64,000 nt of DNA from Serripes groenlandicus. Taxonomy: Eukaryota > Mollusca > Bivalvia > Cardiida > Cardiidae. Positions 33,492 to 44,903 of the stretch are shown here, in pieces. The DNA lies in contig JASEVX010000011.1 of assembly GCA_031761405.1 (NCBI GenBank), positions 16,861,609-16,925,608 on the forward strand, in the 5' to 3' direction. A program made the position numbers and the translations under genes. Position 1 is the first letter of the stretch, and every line of letters begins with the position of its first letter. Under the pieces are notes generated by a model, which was not told the DNA's origin, ran no database searches, and saw nothing but the letters and a program-made list of their open reading frames with translations.

Positions 33492-35370
33492 AAAGTATTC
33501 AAAAGGTTCAAAATATAGCCATATGTCCTTTGACCTCTATTTGCGAATTTGACCTTGATCCAAGTGGTTTTAATATGCTCTCTGCATAATGTCTCAGTAT
33601 GGTGAACATTATAGTCATACAACCTTTTACCTCTTATTGAGACCCTGACATTAAACCAAGGTGGTTGTTACATGCGCTCTGCACATTGTTTCAGTATGGT
33701 GACCATTTGTAGTGATTTATTTTAAAATCCTTCAAGCGGTTCAAACGTTATGGAGTGGACTCGAAATATAGTCATATGATGTTTGACCAGTCTACTTGCG
33801 ACCTTGTCCTTAAACTAAAGTGGTTTTAACATGCCGCTCTGCATATCGTCTCAGTATGATGAACATTTTGTGGTGAGTTATTGCAAAATCCTTAAATGGT
33901 TGAACAAATATTTAGTATGCATGAAATATAGCCATATGATGATGCTTGACCTGTAATTGCACATCGTCCTAGAATGGTGAACATTAAAACATCAAAAACC
34001 TTCCAATGGTTCAAAAGTTATTGAGAGGACACAAAATATAGTCTTATGACCTTTGACCTGTAACTGCGACCTTGAACCAACGTTGTTGTAACATGTGCTC
34101 TGCACATCGTCTCAGTATGGTTAACATTTGTGGAGAGTTCTTTTAAAATCCTTCAAGCAGATCAAAAATTATTGAACACGAAATATAGTCATATGATCTT
34201 TAACCTGCAATTGCGACCTTTACATTCACATCGTCTCAGTATGGTTAATATTTGTTGTGAGTTATTTCAAAATCCTTGAAACCGTTCAAATTTATTGAAG
34301 GCGACCTTCACCTTGAACAAATGTGGTTGTAAGTTAACATGCTGATTGCACTCCGCACTTTATTTTAAAATCTTTCAAGCGATTCAAAAGATAGGGAGTG
34401 AACACAAAATTTAGTCATATGGCCTTTGACCTCTTATTTCGACGTTGGCTTTGTAACAAATTGATTTTGACTTTTTTGCATAGCGCACATCGTCTCAGCA
34501 TGGTGAACATTTGTGGTGAGTTATTTCAAAATCCTTTAAACAGTTCAACATTTATTTAACGGACACTAAATAGTCATATGACCTTTGACCTCTAATTGCG
34601 ACATTGACCTTAAAACCAAAGTTGTTGTAACATGCGCTCTGCGCAAGATCTCAGTATGATGAGCATTTGTGGTGATTTATTTAAAAATCGTTCAAGCGGT
34701 TGAAAAGTTATGCAGTAGACACAAGAGTCATATGACCTTTGACCTTTAATTCCGACCTTGGCCTTGAACCAAAGTGATTGTAACAGGCGCTCTGAAAATC
34801 GTCACAATATGGTAAAAAAGTTATTGAGCTGACACGAAAAACAGTCATATGACTTTTGACCTGTAATTGAAACCTTAACCTTAAATCAAAGTGGTTTTAA
34901 CATGCACTCTGCACATTTTCTCAGTATGGTGAAAATTTGTGGCGACTTATTCCAAAATCCTTCAAACAGCTCAAAATTAATTGAGCGGACAAGAAATATA
35001 ATCATATGACCTTTGACCTCTAATTGCAACCTTGACCTTTAACCAAAGCGGTTGCAACATGTGCTCTAAATATTGTCTCAGTATGGTGAATATGTGTGGC
35101 GAGTTATTTCAATATCCTTTAAGCGGTTCAAGTTATTTAATGGACACGAAATATAGTCATATGACCATTAACCTCTTATTGCGACCTTGACCTTGAACCA
35201 AAGTGGTTGTAACATGCGTTCTGCACATTATCTCAATATGGTGAGCATTTGGTGATTTACTTCAGAATCCTTTTAGCCGTTCAAAAAAAGTTATAGAGCG
35301 GACACGAAATATGTACACAAGAGATTAGTGACAGGCAAACACCCGGAGCATAAACAAAACGTCTTCCCAT
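33492..35370 (+). repeat. ~160-bp tandem array (Helitron-like core), ~12 units
   Basis: Units contain agtcatatgacctttgacct, gcgaccttgaccttgaacca, gctctgcacatcgtctcagt and aaatccttcaagcggttc. They are strongly diverged with internal deletions. Similar cores are known from bivalve pearl/HINE elements. The right end near 35340 (ggcaaacacccggagcataa) looks like a flank of such an element. Confidence 0.75.
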
Positions 35371-35513
35371 TATATAGGGAGAGTCATAATTATCAAATCA
35401 AACTGTTCCAGTGCATCCTTTACATTTGAACAACGAATTTAAACTAATCGTCAAATATTCAATGCATTCTGGCGAAGGTATAGATCTACGAACAGTTTTT
35501 GTAGGGACTATTT

Positions 35514-35760
35514 CGAGGGCTTGGCGTGAAACAGTTGTAACTTAAATCCTATTTTGAAAACCCTGGTTTATGGGCAATTTCGACCCTTTTGTAAACAATG
35601 CAAATTAAGGTGCCATTGCTCAGAACGAGCAATGGCACCTACATTTCCATTGTTTACCAAGAAAAATGATTTAACGCTTATGAAGACTTTATGGTGAGGT
35701 GATTAACCTTGGTAAAAAAAATACCAATTTTAGTTACAACCGTTTCACGCCAAGCCCTCG
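35514..35760 (+). mobile_element. FB2 MITE with target duplication ATTT
   Basis: 247 bp, the same as the 30.0 kb copy. ATTT lies at 35510-35513 and 35761-35764. It sits beside the donor splice site of the TRIM-like intron. Confidence 0.9.
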
Positions 35761-35795
35761 ATTTGACCTCTTGTATTTTCAATTGGGTATCATAC

Positions 35796-36157
35796 CTGTG
35801 TTCCATCGCAATACAGACATGACAGCACAGAGCGTCGTGATTTTCACAGTAAAGCTGTAGAATTTCGCCAACATGGTACGGACATCTCTGGGTTGGGAGC
35901 TTCATCGGTTTCTTGGTTCCCCATTTTTGACTGGACGATTCGTCATAAATCTCGTGACCTGTGTTGGTGTATCTCTGGTGCAGCCTGAAACACTGATTAC
36001 ACTGGTACTCCTCACAGTCCACACAATATCGGACGGCTTGTGCCGTTCTTCCTTCATCCTTACAGGAGCAGCAATTCGACAATAAAGCGTCGTTTACAAA
36101 TTCCTGATGACCAGCATCTGCTTCAGATAACGAAATTGTATCCATCGCCGCACACAT
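35796..36157 (-). CDS. TRIM-like B-box protein, exon 1 (two B-boxes)
   Basis: Encodes residues 1-120 plus two bases of codon 121. An in-frame TAA 15 nt upstream of the ATG supports this start. Residues 29-68 form a B-box 1-like zinc site (C29/C32, C45, C48, C53, C56, H60, H68). Residues 92-123 form B-box 2 (C92, H95, C104, H107, C112, C115, H120, C123). No RING finger precedes them, so no E3 ligase activity is expected from this exon alone. Spliced to exon 2 it gives 321 residues: B-box, B-box, coiled coil. RING-less proteins of this kind are abundant in bivalves, where innate-immune or developmental roles are often proposed; none is shown here. The promoter was not located. Confidence 0.87.
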
Positions 36158-36323
36158 GTTGAAGGTCCGTTACGAAACGGAAATTGATCCGAGAAATGAA
36201 GTGAGTTACACATTCGAGGGATGTTCAAAAATAACTTGGGACTAATTTAATAAACGGCTTTGCTATACTATTTATTGTCACATATTCATTTACTTCAACA
36301 TCTTGCCTATAAGTACACACCAT
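36158..36323. other. Region upstream of the TRIM-like gene
   Basis: Presumed 5' leader or promoter on the minus strand. I see no clear TATA box. Confidence 0.3.
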
Positions 36324-36474
36324 TTAACCGATGCTTTCTGATGCAAATTGAAAACATTGTAACACAAGGAGAATTTCAGTAATTACACCTTCACTCATAG
36401 AGATATTTTATAAATTTAACTAGATGTTATTTAAGTCGCCTGCTGCAGATGTTTTATATGTGGGAGATGGTTAA
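36324..36474 (+). mobile_element. FB1 MITE, deleted core
   Basis: ttaaccgatgctttctgatg at left, agtcgcctgctgcagatg and gtgggagatggttaa at right. The central hairpin is mostly missing. Confidence 0.75.
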
Positions 36475-36892
36475 TAATTTTACAAAAGCACAATTTAAGG
36501 TAACTGAAAAATTGTTGAAAGCGGCGTGAACAGCAGATGGTGCAGACAATCAGTTCAATGCATTTGTTCATGTGATCGTGGGAGAAGATGCGCATAAATT
36601 AATTGTCCTTGTGATAATTGGACACCCCTCGCGGAAAATCTGGCTATGTCACGTGGTCCTCTATTTATGTCGCCTCGAGCAATAAGTGTGTATTAAACTG
36701 AGTTTTATGAGAACTGGGAAATCCCAAGACCGCATGTTTTGCACGGGCTAAGTTTTTATTTATTTGAGTTTGAATATCGAATAAGTTCTACTTGTTTAGA
36801 TAAATTGCGTAGATTATCTGATAAGGCGCTTCATACTTAAATAATTATATTAGTGTTTAGCAATTGTCTACTACGTCATCAAATGAGATTGA

Positions 36893-37136
36893 TTTGTGTT
36901 TTACGCCGCTTTCAACAATGTTGCAGTATATCGCGGCTTTTCCATGGTAAGTTACCAGAACTGCTGGGCCATTTATCCTGACACCAATCAATCAGTCGTA
37001 ATTGCTAGGTAATTGAGCACCAAGGTGGGCAGCCATTACTAATATGTTTTATGTATTTGGTATGGCCCGGCCGGGGATAGAACCCGCGAACTCCCGCGTC
37101 CGAGGCGGACCCTCTACCACTACACCACCGAGGCGG
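36893..37136 (-). mobile_element. SINE-A, parent of the adjacent minisatellite
   Basis: Reverse: tail gtgttttacgccgctttcaa, body ggccatttatcctgacacc, box B gggatagaacccgcgaactc, head tctaccactacaccaccgag. Its 5' end runs without a break into the 28-bp array. Confidence 0.9.
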
Positions 37137-38285
37137 TATCCTCTTCCCCTACACCACCGAGGCGGACCCTCTACCACTACACCGTCGAGGCGGACGCTCC
37201 ACCACTATACCATCGAGGCGGACCCTCCTCCACTACACCACCGATGCGGACCCTCCTCCACTACACCACCGATGCGGACCCTCCTCCACTACACCACCGA
37301 GGCGGACCCTCCTCCACTACATCACCGAGGTGGACCCTCTTCCACTACACCACCGAGACGGACCCTCCTCCACTACACCACCGAGGTGGACCCTCTTCCA
37401 CTACACCGAGACGGACCCTCCTCCACTACACCATCGAGGCGGACCCTCTTCCACTACACCACCGATGCAGACCCTCCTCCACTACACCACCTATGCGGAC
37501 CCTCCTCCACTACACCACCGATGCGGACCCTCCTCCACTACACCACCGAGGCGGACCCTCCTCCATTACACCACCGATGCGGACCCTCTTCCACTACACC
37601 ACCGAGGCGGACCCTCTTCCACTACACCACCGAGACGAACGCTCTTCCACTACACCACCGAGGCGAACGCTCTTCCACTACACCACCGAAGCGGACCCTC
37701 TTCCACTACACCACCGAGGCGGACCCTCTTACACTACACCACCGAGGCGGACCATCTTCCACTACACCACCGAGGTGGACCCTCCTCCACTACACCACCG
37801 AAGCGAACCCTCTTCCACTACACCACCGAGGCGGACCCTCCTCCACTAAACCACCGAGGCGGACCCTCCTCCACTACACCACCGAGGCGGACCCTCTTCC
37901 ACTACACCACCGACGCGGACCCTCCTCCACTACACAACCGAAGCGGACCCTCCTCCACTACACCACCGAAGTGGACCCTCTTCCACTACACCACCGAGGC
38001 GGACCCTCTTACACTACACCACCGAGGCGGACCCTCCTCCACTACACCACCGAGGCGGACCCTCCTCCACTACACCACCGAAGCGGACCCTCTTCCACTA
38101 CACCACCGAGGCGGACCCTCCTCCACTACACCACTGACGCGGACCCTCCTCCACTACACCACCGAGGCGGACCCTCTTCCACTACACAATGAGGCGGACC
38201 CTCTTCCACTACACCACCGAGGCGAACCCTCTTCCACTACACCACCGAGGCGGACCCTCTTCCACTACACCACCGAGGCGGTATC
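37137..38285 (+). repeat. 28-bp minisatellite derived from a SINE-A head, ~41 copies
   Basis: The unit is ccactacaccaccgaggcgg plus accctcct. On the other strand it is the box A part of SINE-A (cctcggtggtgtagtgg). All three plus frames lack stops over long stretches because the unit is stop-free and 28 is not divisible by 3. Predicted His/Pro/Thr-rich proteins are artefacts. Confidence 0.95.
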
Positions 38286-38711
38286 ATCCTCAAATTAGAG
38301 AATACCACTGGGTAAAGATCGGCATACAGAAAATACAACATGACCACAAAACGTGGGCTTCAAATGTTATTTTATCATGTTACAAGGTGTAGAACTTTAC
38401 TACCGTTTTACAGGAGGCCATTGAAAAGTAACTACACACATGAACTAAAATTTAAAAGAATCTGAACTATAATAATTTATTAGATAAAATATGAAATGTC
38501 CACTTTATCAAAACACAATGGGAAGAGGGCCATGAGTACGTTTCGATTTGGTTGCAGCGGCTGGGCATGCACATTATGCTTCAGTAGGCATAACTGTCAT
38601 TACTTGTGTGCTTCTAGCCGCGTGACATGGTGCGTTTTATAACGACGCGTAACATACCTATCTGATGGTTGGTGCCGGCACGAATCATTCCGACGGCTTC
38701 AGCGCGTTCTG

Positions 38712-38870
38712 CAATGCTCAAAACGAGCAATTTCTTCTTTTGACACACACACAATGTCTTCAACTTTTAGCCATAGGTTATAGATTTAATTATAGAGAAT
38801 TTCTTTGTTTTTTGACAAAATATGTTCAAAGTCGTCTGCTGCAGAATTGTCGTATGAGGTAAAGGGTTAA
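38712..38870 (+). mobile_element. FB1 right part
   Basis: Core tgctcaaaacgagcaatttc, a (CA)n-like expansion in ttgacacacacacaatg, right end gaggtaaagggttaa. The left arm is lost. Confidence 0.8.
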
Positions 38871-39079
38871 GAAATAAATTTCAGTGAAAATCAAAGCGCC
38901 GATCGCACTATAGTGGCGATCGTGCGATCGTATAGGAAATCCTGCAAAGTAACAAGCAGTATCTCGGGTTAGGCCTTGCGATTTTCAATAATAGTGCACT
39001 CTGATGCGCGTGAATTTGAGAAAAGCTGCATCTGTTGACAATAGAATAATGTTAGTTTGCCAGAATGTTGTCTTTGTGA

Positions 39080-41600
39080 TTTTTAAGTTACGTTCTAAAA
39101 TTGGTCATGATGTGTTCAAAATTGGGCCATTCCAAATTTAAGAAAAATCTAGTTGGTACTCGATGGAGTACCGTTTTAGCTCATTATGATGTTGTCTTGG
39201 ATATTTGTAATCTAAATTGTTTGGGTTATCACATGTACATCAACAGGTCGCTAGGCCATATTAACATAACTATTTTGTAGACTTTAGAAATTACTAAATT
39301 ATCATAGAAAGGAGAGAAAACAGTATCCATTAGTTTTGGTGTTTGTTTCAATGATGTCCGATATTGAACAGGTCTGTTCAATTTAGTTTCTTCACATTGA
39401 AGGTTTTCTACCTAGAAAAGTTAACCTGCTTTAAAAATGTTGGAGCAAAAACAAACACAAAAAATGCTCATGAAGCACAATTTTTCTATTTGCCAAACTG
39501 TTCAATTGATACAAATATAGGCACATATGATAATGCTTGATCTGCAACTAAATTAGGCTACACTTTCAGCATTGATTGCTTATTGGCTCTAAAACGTACA
39601 GAGAGTTGCACTCGAACGTGTATAACTTGTGTACACACTGAAAAATGTTTGGAAACAGTCAAACTGGTTGAAAATGATGATACTGGTTGCCTAAAATGTC
39701 TGAAAATAGTGCATAAATCTATAGTTTAATCATCTCTATGATGATTTGACACAGTAAAACTTAAACATGTGATGTTTTTTCTTATTTTTTCTTTGCGAAG
39801 AACTATGTATTGCGCGAAAGCATAAAACATGGCGGATTTAGCCGAAAAACCTAAATTTGGGTGGTATAGAAAAAACTATTTCCTTTGATAATAACTACTT
39901 AATTGACCTAATATTTGCTTTTGTGATTTTATTTTATATCATACTTTGTAAATAATTAGAAACAACATATACTTAAGATTAGTTTTTTTGTCTGAAAGAG
40001 CTTTTGAGTGGTATATTTCAAAAGTCAATGTTTTGTCAGATGCACATATTGAAGCATTCTAGGGTACTTTACGGGGTGGGATTCAGTCAAATTGCTTGAA
40101 AATGACGAAACTGGGTGTGTAATTTAGGCTCATGGAGGTATCCAGATATTAGGTTATAGCCTTTTTGACATTTTTCCACAAAAAATGAGTTTTTTCAGGG
40201 TATTTAACATTTTCGTTAATAGGGTAATTGTCTAAAACAGGCACAAACATAAAGTTTAGTCATTTCTTTAAACATGGGACACAGTAAACCTAAAAATGTT
40301 ATGTGTTTATGCTGTTTTTGTCTTGGAGACCTGTATGATGCGCGAGCACAGAAAACTTGCCGGACTTAAAAAAATCTAAAGTTTGATCATCTGTATGAAC
40401 ATTTGACAAAGTAAACCCAAATATGTGATGTTTTTTACTTATTTTTCCTTTGCGAAGACCTATGCATTGCGCGAAAGCATAAAACTTGGCTGATTTAGCC
40501 AAAAAACCTAAATTTGGGTGGTATAGAAAAAAATAATTTTCTTGATAATAACTACTTAATTGACCTAATACTTGCTTCTGTGATTTTCTTTTATATCATT
40601 CTTTGTAAATAATTAGAAAAAAAACATATTCTTCAGCACAGTTTTTTGTCTTAAAGAGCTTTTGAGTGGAATATATCAAAAGTAAATTTTGTGTCAGCTG
40701 CAAATATTAAAGCATTCTAGGGTACTTTACGGGGTGGGATTCAGTCAAATTGCTTGAAATAGGATGAAACTGGGTGCCTGGAGAGTAATTTAGGCTCATG
40801 GAGGTATCCAGCCATTAGGTAATAGCCTTTTTGACATTTTTCCACAAAAATGATGTTTTTCAAGCTATTTAACATTTTCGTTGATTGGTTAATTGCCTTA
40901 AACAGGCATAAACACGAAGTTAGTCATTTCTTTAAACATGGGTCACAAATAAACCTAAAAATGTTATGTGTTTAAGCTTTTTTGTCTTGGAGACCTGTAT
41001 GATGCGTGAGCGCAGAAAACTTGCCAAACCTAGGTTTGGGTTGCATAGGAAATTTGAAATTTCTTTGAAAATAATTGTCTAATTGTCCTAATACTTGCTA
41101 TTTTGTTTCATTTTATATCATTCTCTGTACATTTACACACAAAAAAAAAGATCTCTGAGGGCAAAGAAATTGTCTAAAGGAGCTTCAGATTCCATGAAAA
41201 TGACAGGTCAATTTTGTGTCGTCTGCAAAAATGTTTGGATACAGTCAAACTGGTTGAAAATGATTATACTGGTTGCCTAAAATGTCTGAAAGTAGTGAAT
41301 GAATCTAAAGTTTGATCATCTATATGTACATTTGACACAGTAAAACCAAATATGTGATGTCTTTTCTTATTTTTTCCTTTGCGAAGACCTATGTATTGCG
41401 CGAAAGCATAAAACATGGCCGGTTTAGCCGAACAAACTAAATTTAGGTGGTATAGGACAAATTAATTTTCTTTGATAATAACTACTTAATTTACCTAATA
41501 TTTGCTTTTGTGATTTTATTTTTGATCATACTTTGTAAATAATTAGAAAAAACATATACTTTTAAGAACAGTTTTTTTGTCTAAAGGTCAAATTCCGCTA
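39080..41600 (+). repeat. Long alternating tandem repeat (two related half-units)
   Basis: The segment gcgaagacctatgtattgcg plus cgaaagcataaaac occurs at about 39793, 40449 and 41380. A related half-unit (ttgtcttggagacctgtatg) occurs at about 40318 and 40980. A further phrase (acagtcaaactggttgaaaa) occurs at 39655 and 41239, so the pattern is a higher-order A-B array of about 330-bp halves. The family is unknown to me. Confidence 0.75.
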
Positions 41601-41700
41601 AATACATCCGCTGACTATAGTCCCTAAAAAAAAGTTTGCATAGAAATGAGTTTATACCATTACCAGAATGTATTGAATATATAACATTGAGTTTAAATGC

Positions 41701-41989
41701 TATTGATTGATTGATTGATTGGGGTTTAACGCCGTTTTTAACAAATTCTCAGTCATATCACGGCGGCCAGTTCACCTACTCATGTGTTTCCTGGTTTTCT
41801 CACACCAGTACTCCACCCAACAATCTTCCCAAGCAACTGGCTGCTTTTCCACATAGACTTAGTCCATTGGTGGAAGACGAATGACGCATGTCGCAATGAC
41901 TTTTGTCAAACGTCGGAAAGAAAGTTGGCCGAGTCGGGATTCGAACTCAAAACCCCTGGATTGACAGCCCGCGTCGTTACCGACTGAGC
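41701..41989 (-). mobile_element. SINE-B with 12-bp target duplication
   Basis: Reverse: (GATT)n, ggggtttaacgccgttttta, ctgcttttccacatagactt, box B gggattcgaactcaaaaccc, head tcgttaccgactgagc. Target duplication gagtttaaatgc at 41689-41700 and 41990-42001. Confidence 0.93.
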
Positions 41990-42001
41990 GAGTTTAAATG
42001 C

Positions 42002-42404
42002 ATTGTGAATGTGTATAGGATGCACTGGAAATGATTGATTTGATCACTTTTAGTATTTTGACCTTGTTTGAAAGTGAAAGTAGAGAATGCTAAACACCGG
42101 TTTTGTCCGGGCCCGATTTGGTCCAAAATGACGGTTTCCATTTTCAGTGAGTTCTTTCTTGCATAATGCATGACCCCTACATTTTTTTGGATTGTTTTAA
42201 AGTTAGGAGGTAACTCTTTTCAATGATATATGGTGTTCTACATAAGAAACGCTTAGAAAGTGTGACATTTGAGGACTGAAACTGGTCGATTTACATGGAA
42301 ACAAAGAAGGATTTTTTTTTTTTTTTGTGTACCTTTAAAAATCGTAGTAAAAATCAATTTCAATTTGTTATCTTGTTTTTTCTCTGCATGTTTACGCAAC
42401 ATTA
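42002..42404. other. No gene seen
   Basis: Unassigned sequence with one T run near 42312. Confidence 0.45.
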
Positions 42405-42650
42405 CGAGGGCTTGGCGTGAAACGGTTGTAACTTAAAACCTATTTTGAAAATCCTGGTTTAGGGGCAATTTTGACCCCTTTGTAAACAATGCAAATTTAG
42501 GTGCCATTGCTCAGAACGAGCAATGGCACCTAAATTTACATAGTTTACCAAGAAAAATGATTTAACGCTTATAAAGACTTCGTGGCGAGGTGATTAACCT
42601 TGGTAAAAAAATACAAATTTTAGTTACAACCGTTTCACGCCAAGCCCTCG
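42405..42650 (+). mobile_element. FB2 MITE with target duplication ATTA
   Basis: 246 bp. ATTA lies at 42401-42404 and 42651-42654. It is nearly identical to the copies at 30.0 and 35.5 kb. Confidence 0.92.
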
Positions 42651-42725
42651 ATTAGTCTTATCTAAAGTAAAATAAAGTGTTTGATTCAAGTGTGTACACA
42701 CGAATGCTACACTAATGATTTATAG

Positions 42726-43220
42726 TTATCCAATTAATTTGGCATCCAAACATTTACGACAGAAATTATTTATATCTGCCAACTGTTCATCGGTGTAGAG
42801 GAGAATTGAAGGGGGCTTTCCACTATTTCTGATGATGGACTTAACAAAGGGATGACCTTCAGAGACCATGTTCTCTAACTGAAGTATCTGATCCGCCATG
42901 TTATTTGAATGACCACTGGACTGGTTACTTTGGACTCTCTAGTAATATTGTCTATTATAAATTTGTTTGCGATCTGATGGACCAGTGACCTCATCAAAAT
43001 AATTCTTAAGGTGGTTATAAATTATATGGGGCTTAACCTTATCTGTCAATTCATCTATGTTTTGGAAGACCGCTTGGTTTGTTCGTACATACTCACTGCA
43101 CTTACTAGATCCCTTTCCGTGCGGGGCAAAACCTGGGAGTTTTCCCAAGTACTCGGCAACTGCCAAGGAACTTTGTAGACCACCATCTCCAATGATAATT
43201 CGACAAATGAGCCGACCAAC
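42726..43220 (-). pseudogene. Broken coding fragment, transposase-like gene family
   Basis: On the minus strand one frame is protein-like for about 165 codons except for a single in-frame TAG (about 42938). The upstream half includes GDGGLQSS, APHGKGSSKCSEYVRTN and YFDEVTGPSDRKQ. The downstream half includes EGHPFVKSII and LLYTDEQLADINNFCRKC. From memory, this order resembles a family of large proteins repeated in mollusc and cnidarian genomes and linked to MULE-like transposases; I could not confirm it by search. The possible 5' edge is an aaaatag|gttgg acceptor-like site. The catalytic part is absent. Probably a dead fragment, possibly one exon of a decayed gene. Confidence 0.55.
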
Positions 43221-43755
43221 CTATTTTGTTACAGGAAATTTCCGCAAAACTGTGAACGCTTTATTTCACATAAAAACAAACATTATAATTACGGTGTCAC
43301 TAAACAGAGTCTGGTAGAGGTTTTTTTTATGTATTTGCCTATTTTAATTCATTTTCGAGTGAATATAGAAATATGATATGCGTGAACATGGACACTGGTA
43401 AGAGTCTGGTCATTATAAAGCAATAAATACAACATGTTATACGATGTTTAAGTTATCAAAAGTTTAATTTGATTTATATGTCTCATATTATATATTTATT
43501 TCTTATATTATTTCAGCTGATAATCGGGAAAATAGTGGAAGAGTGAGGATTTTTAACGATAACATGTTTCGTGAATCAAAATGGCTGACGTTAACATTAA
43601 TTAAATCAAGATATATAATATTATATGTATATATAACATAGCATTACGGTTATATAAAATGCATGTTACCTATTTGAATGCCTAAATACTGGATAATTAC
43701 TCTTTATTAGAACAACAATTAAAGAACTGATTTACATCAAAGCGCAACAAATATG
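43221..43755. other. No gene seen
   Basis: Very AT-rich. A run of TA-rich sequence lies near 43610-43640. Confidence 0.45.
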
Positions 43756-43870
43756 TCCTAATGACGTCTATGCAGCAGACGATTCCTCCTTTTGCCTCAA
43801 TACTTTCTACTTGATCAATAACTCTAATTGATAAAGACTTTTCATGTTGTCCCAATATGTGTTCAAATAT
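43756..43870 (+). mobile_element. FB1 fragment
   Basis: gacgtctatgcagcagacga joins directly to ctccttttgcctcaatac, so the core hairpin is deleted. The right end is missing. Confidence 0.6.
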
Positions 43871-43989
43871 TTCTTCTATAGGCCTACTGTATATTTTGCG
43901 ATCAAGTAAGCTGATATATAACAAAGGGACGCAAACAATATAGTAGTGTAACGTGCGTGTATCGAGCGGTTGATACAACGAAACCCTAA

Positions 43990-44215
43990 AATAGGCCGAA
44001 ACGGGCCGAAAATCAAATGGCTTGAAACAGGGTCAGTTCCAAACGGCAACGTATGGTCGAAACTAGTTTCAAACGGCTTCGTTTGGAGCAATGGTCGAAA
44101 CCTGTTTGGTGCAGTTTCGGTTGAAACACTGTACAAACCAAACGCTCAAAGGTCGAAACCAGTTCATACAGTTTCGTGTGAAACAATGTTTGAAACGATG
44201 GTGTGAAACAGAAGT
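43990..44215 (+). repeat. GAAAC-rich cryptic repeat
   Basis: The motif gaaac recurs about 14 times in 225 bp, often as ggtcgaaac or gtttcaaacggc, with both orientations intermixed. It is not a regular tandem array. It overlaps minus-strand open frames that I do not consider coding. Confidence 0.55.
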
Positions 44216-44594
44216 TGACAGAACTAGAGCTGTATACACTCTGTAACAGAAGAAGCCCTGCACGTTTGAGCCTACGCTGCAAGTCTGGGGGACAACTGTC
44301 AGAGAGTACTAACAACCTTCGTTCTGTTTGATCCACTGTCAACACTAATTACCATATATTATTCCTAAATAACAATGAAACGTTATTATTGCGCGTTTAT
44401 TTTGAGTTACCTCACAGCAAGAAAACGAGCAACTGACCAAGAATATGTTGGTCATTATTTATCAAACGTTCTATCTTGATTTTTGCAATGAAAAATTGTC
44501 CTGTGACTTAATTTTCTCAGATGAAACTTTGTCACTTCAAATCAGCATTTCCAAACAACTTTCATGAGGCACCCGTCAATGGTTGAATATGTTT

Positions 44595-44705
44595 TACACA
44601 CTTCTCAAAAACTTTTAAGATATATCACGGCTATTCCGTGATAAATGATAAGTTACCAGTAATTATGGTCCATGTATTCTGACACCAGCAAGTCAGTCGT
44701 TTTGA
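44595..44705 (-). mobile_element. SINE-A fragment
   Basis: Decayed body: agatatatcacggctattcc, taagttaccagtaattatgg, gacaccagcaagtcagtcg. Neither head nor tail is present. Confidence 0.6.
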
Positions 44706-44903
44706 TAAAGGCTCGTTTGACGTCCGTGGGACGTCGTCCGTCGTGTGGTGTGTATCATCCGTTGTTGGTAAAACAATTCAATGGGGCAATTTCATTCCCT
44801 CAATTAGCTGATATAAATATCGGCAACGATAAAGGAAAGTCGGCATTTGGACATTAATGAACAGCAAAGATCCAGATGTACTTTTACAAGATTCTTTATT
44901 GTC

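Larger units (their letters stand above)
31032..35795 (-). other. Intron of the TRIM-like gene
   Basis: Phase-2 intron, donor cag|gtatgat and acceptor tttcag. Almost all of its 4.76 kb is repeat: a 35-bp minisatellite near the acceptor, an FB1 MITE, Helitron-like arrays and an FB2 MITE ending about 34 bp from the donor. Confidence 0.8.

Noticed and set aside
37044..38392. Long His/Pro/Thr-rich open frames (up to 382 codons)
   Set aside because: They are stop-free passages through the 28-bp minisatellite, open in several frames at once.
44013..44345. 110-codon minus-strand frame
   Set aside because: Runs through the GAAAC-rich patch; part (LVLSDSCPPDLQRRLKRAG) looks protein-like but no family is recognised.
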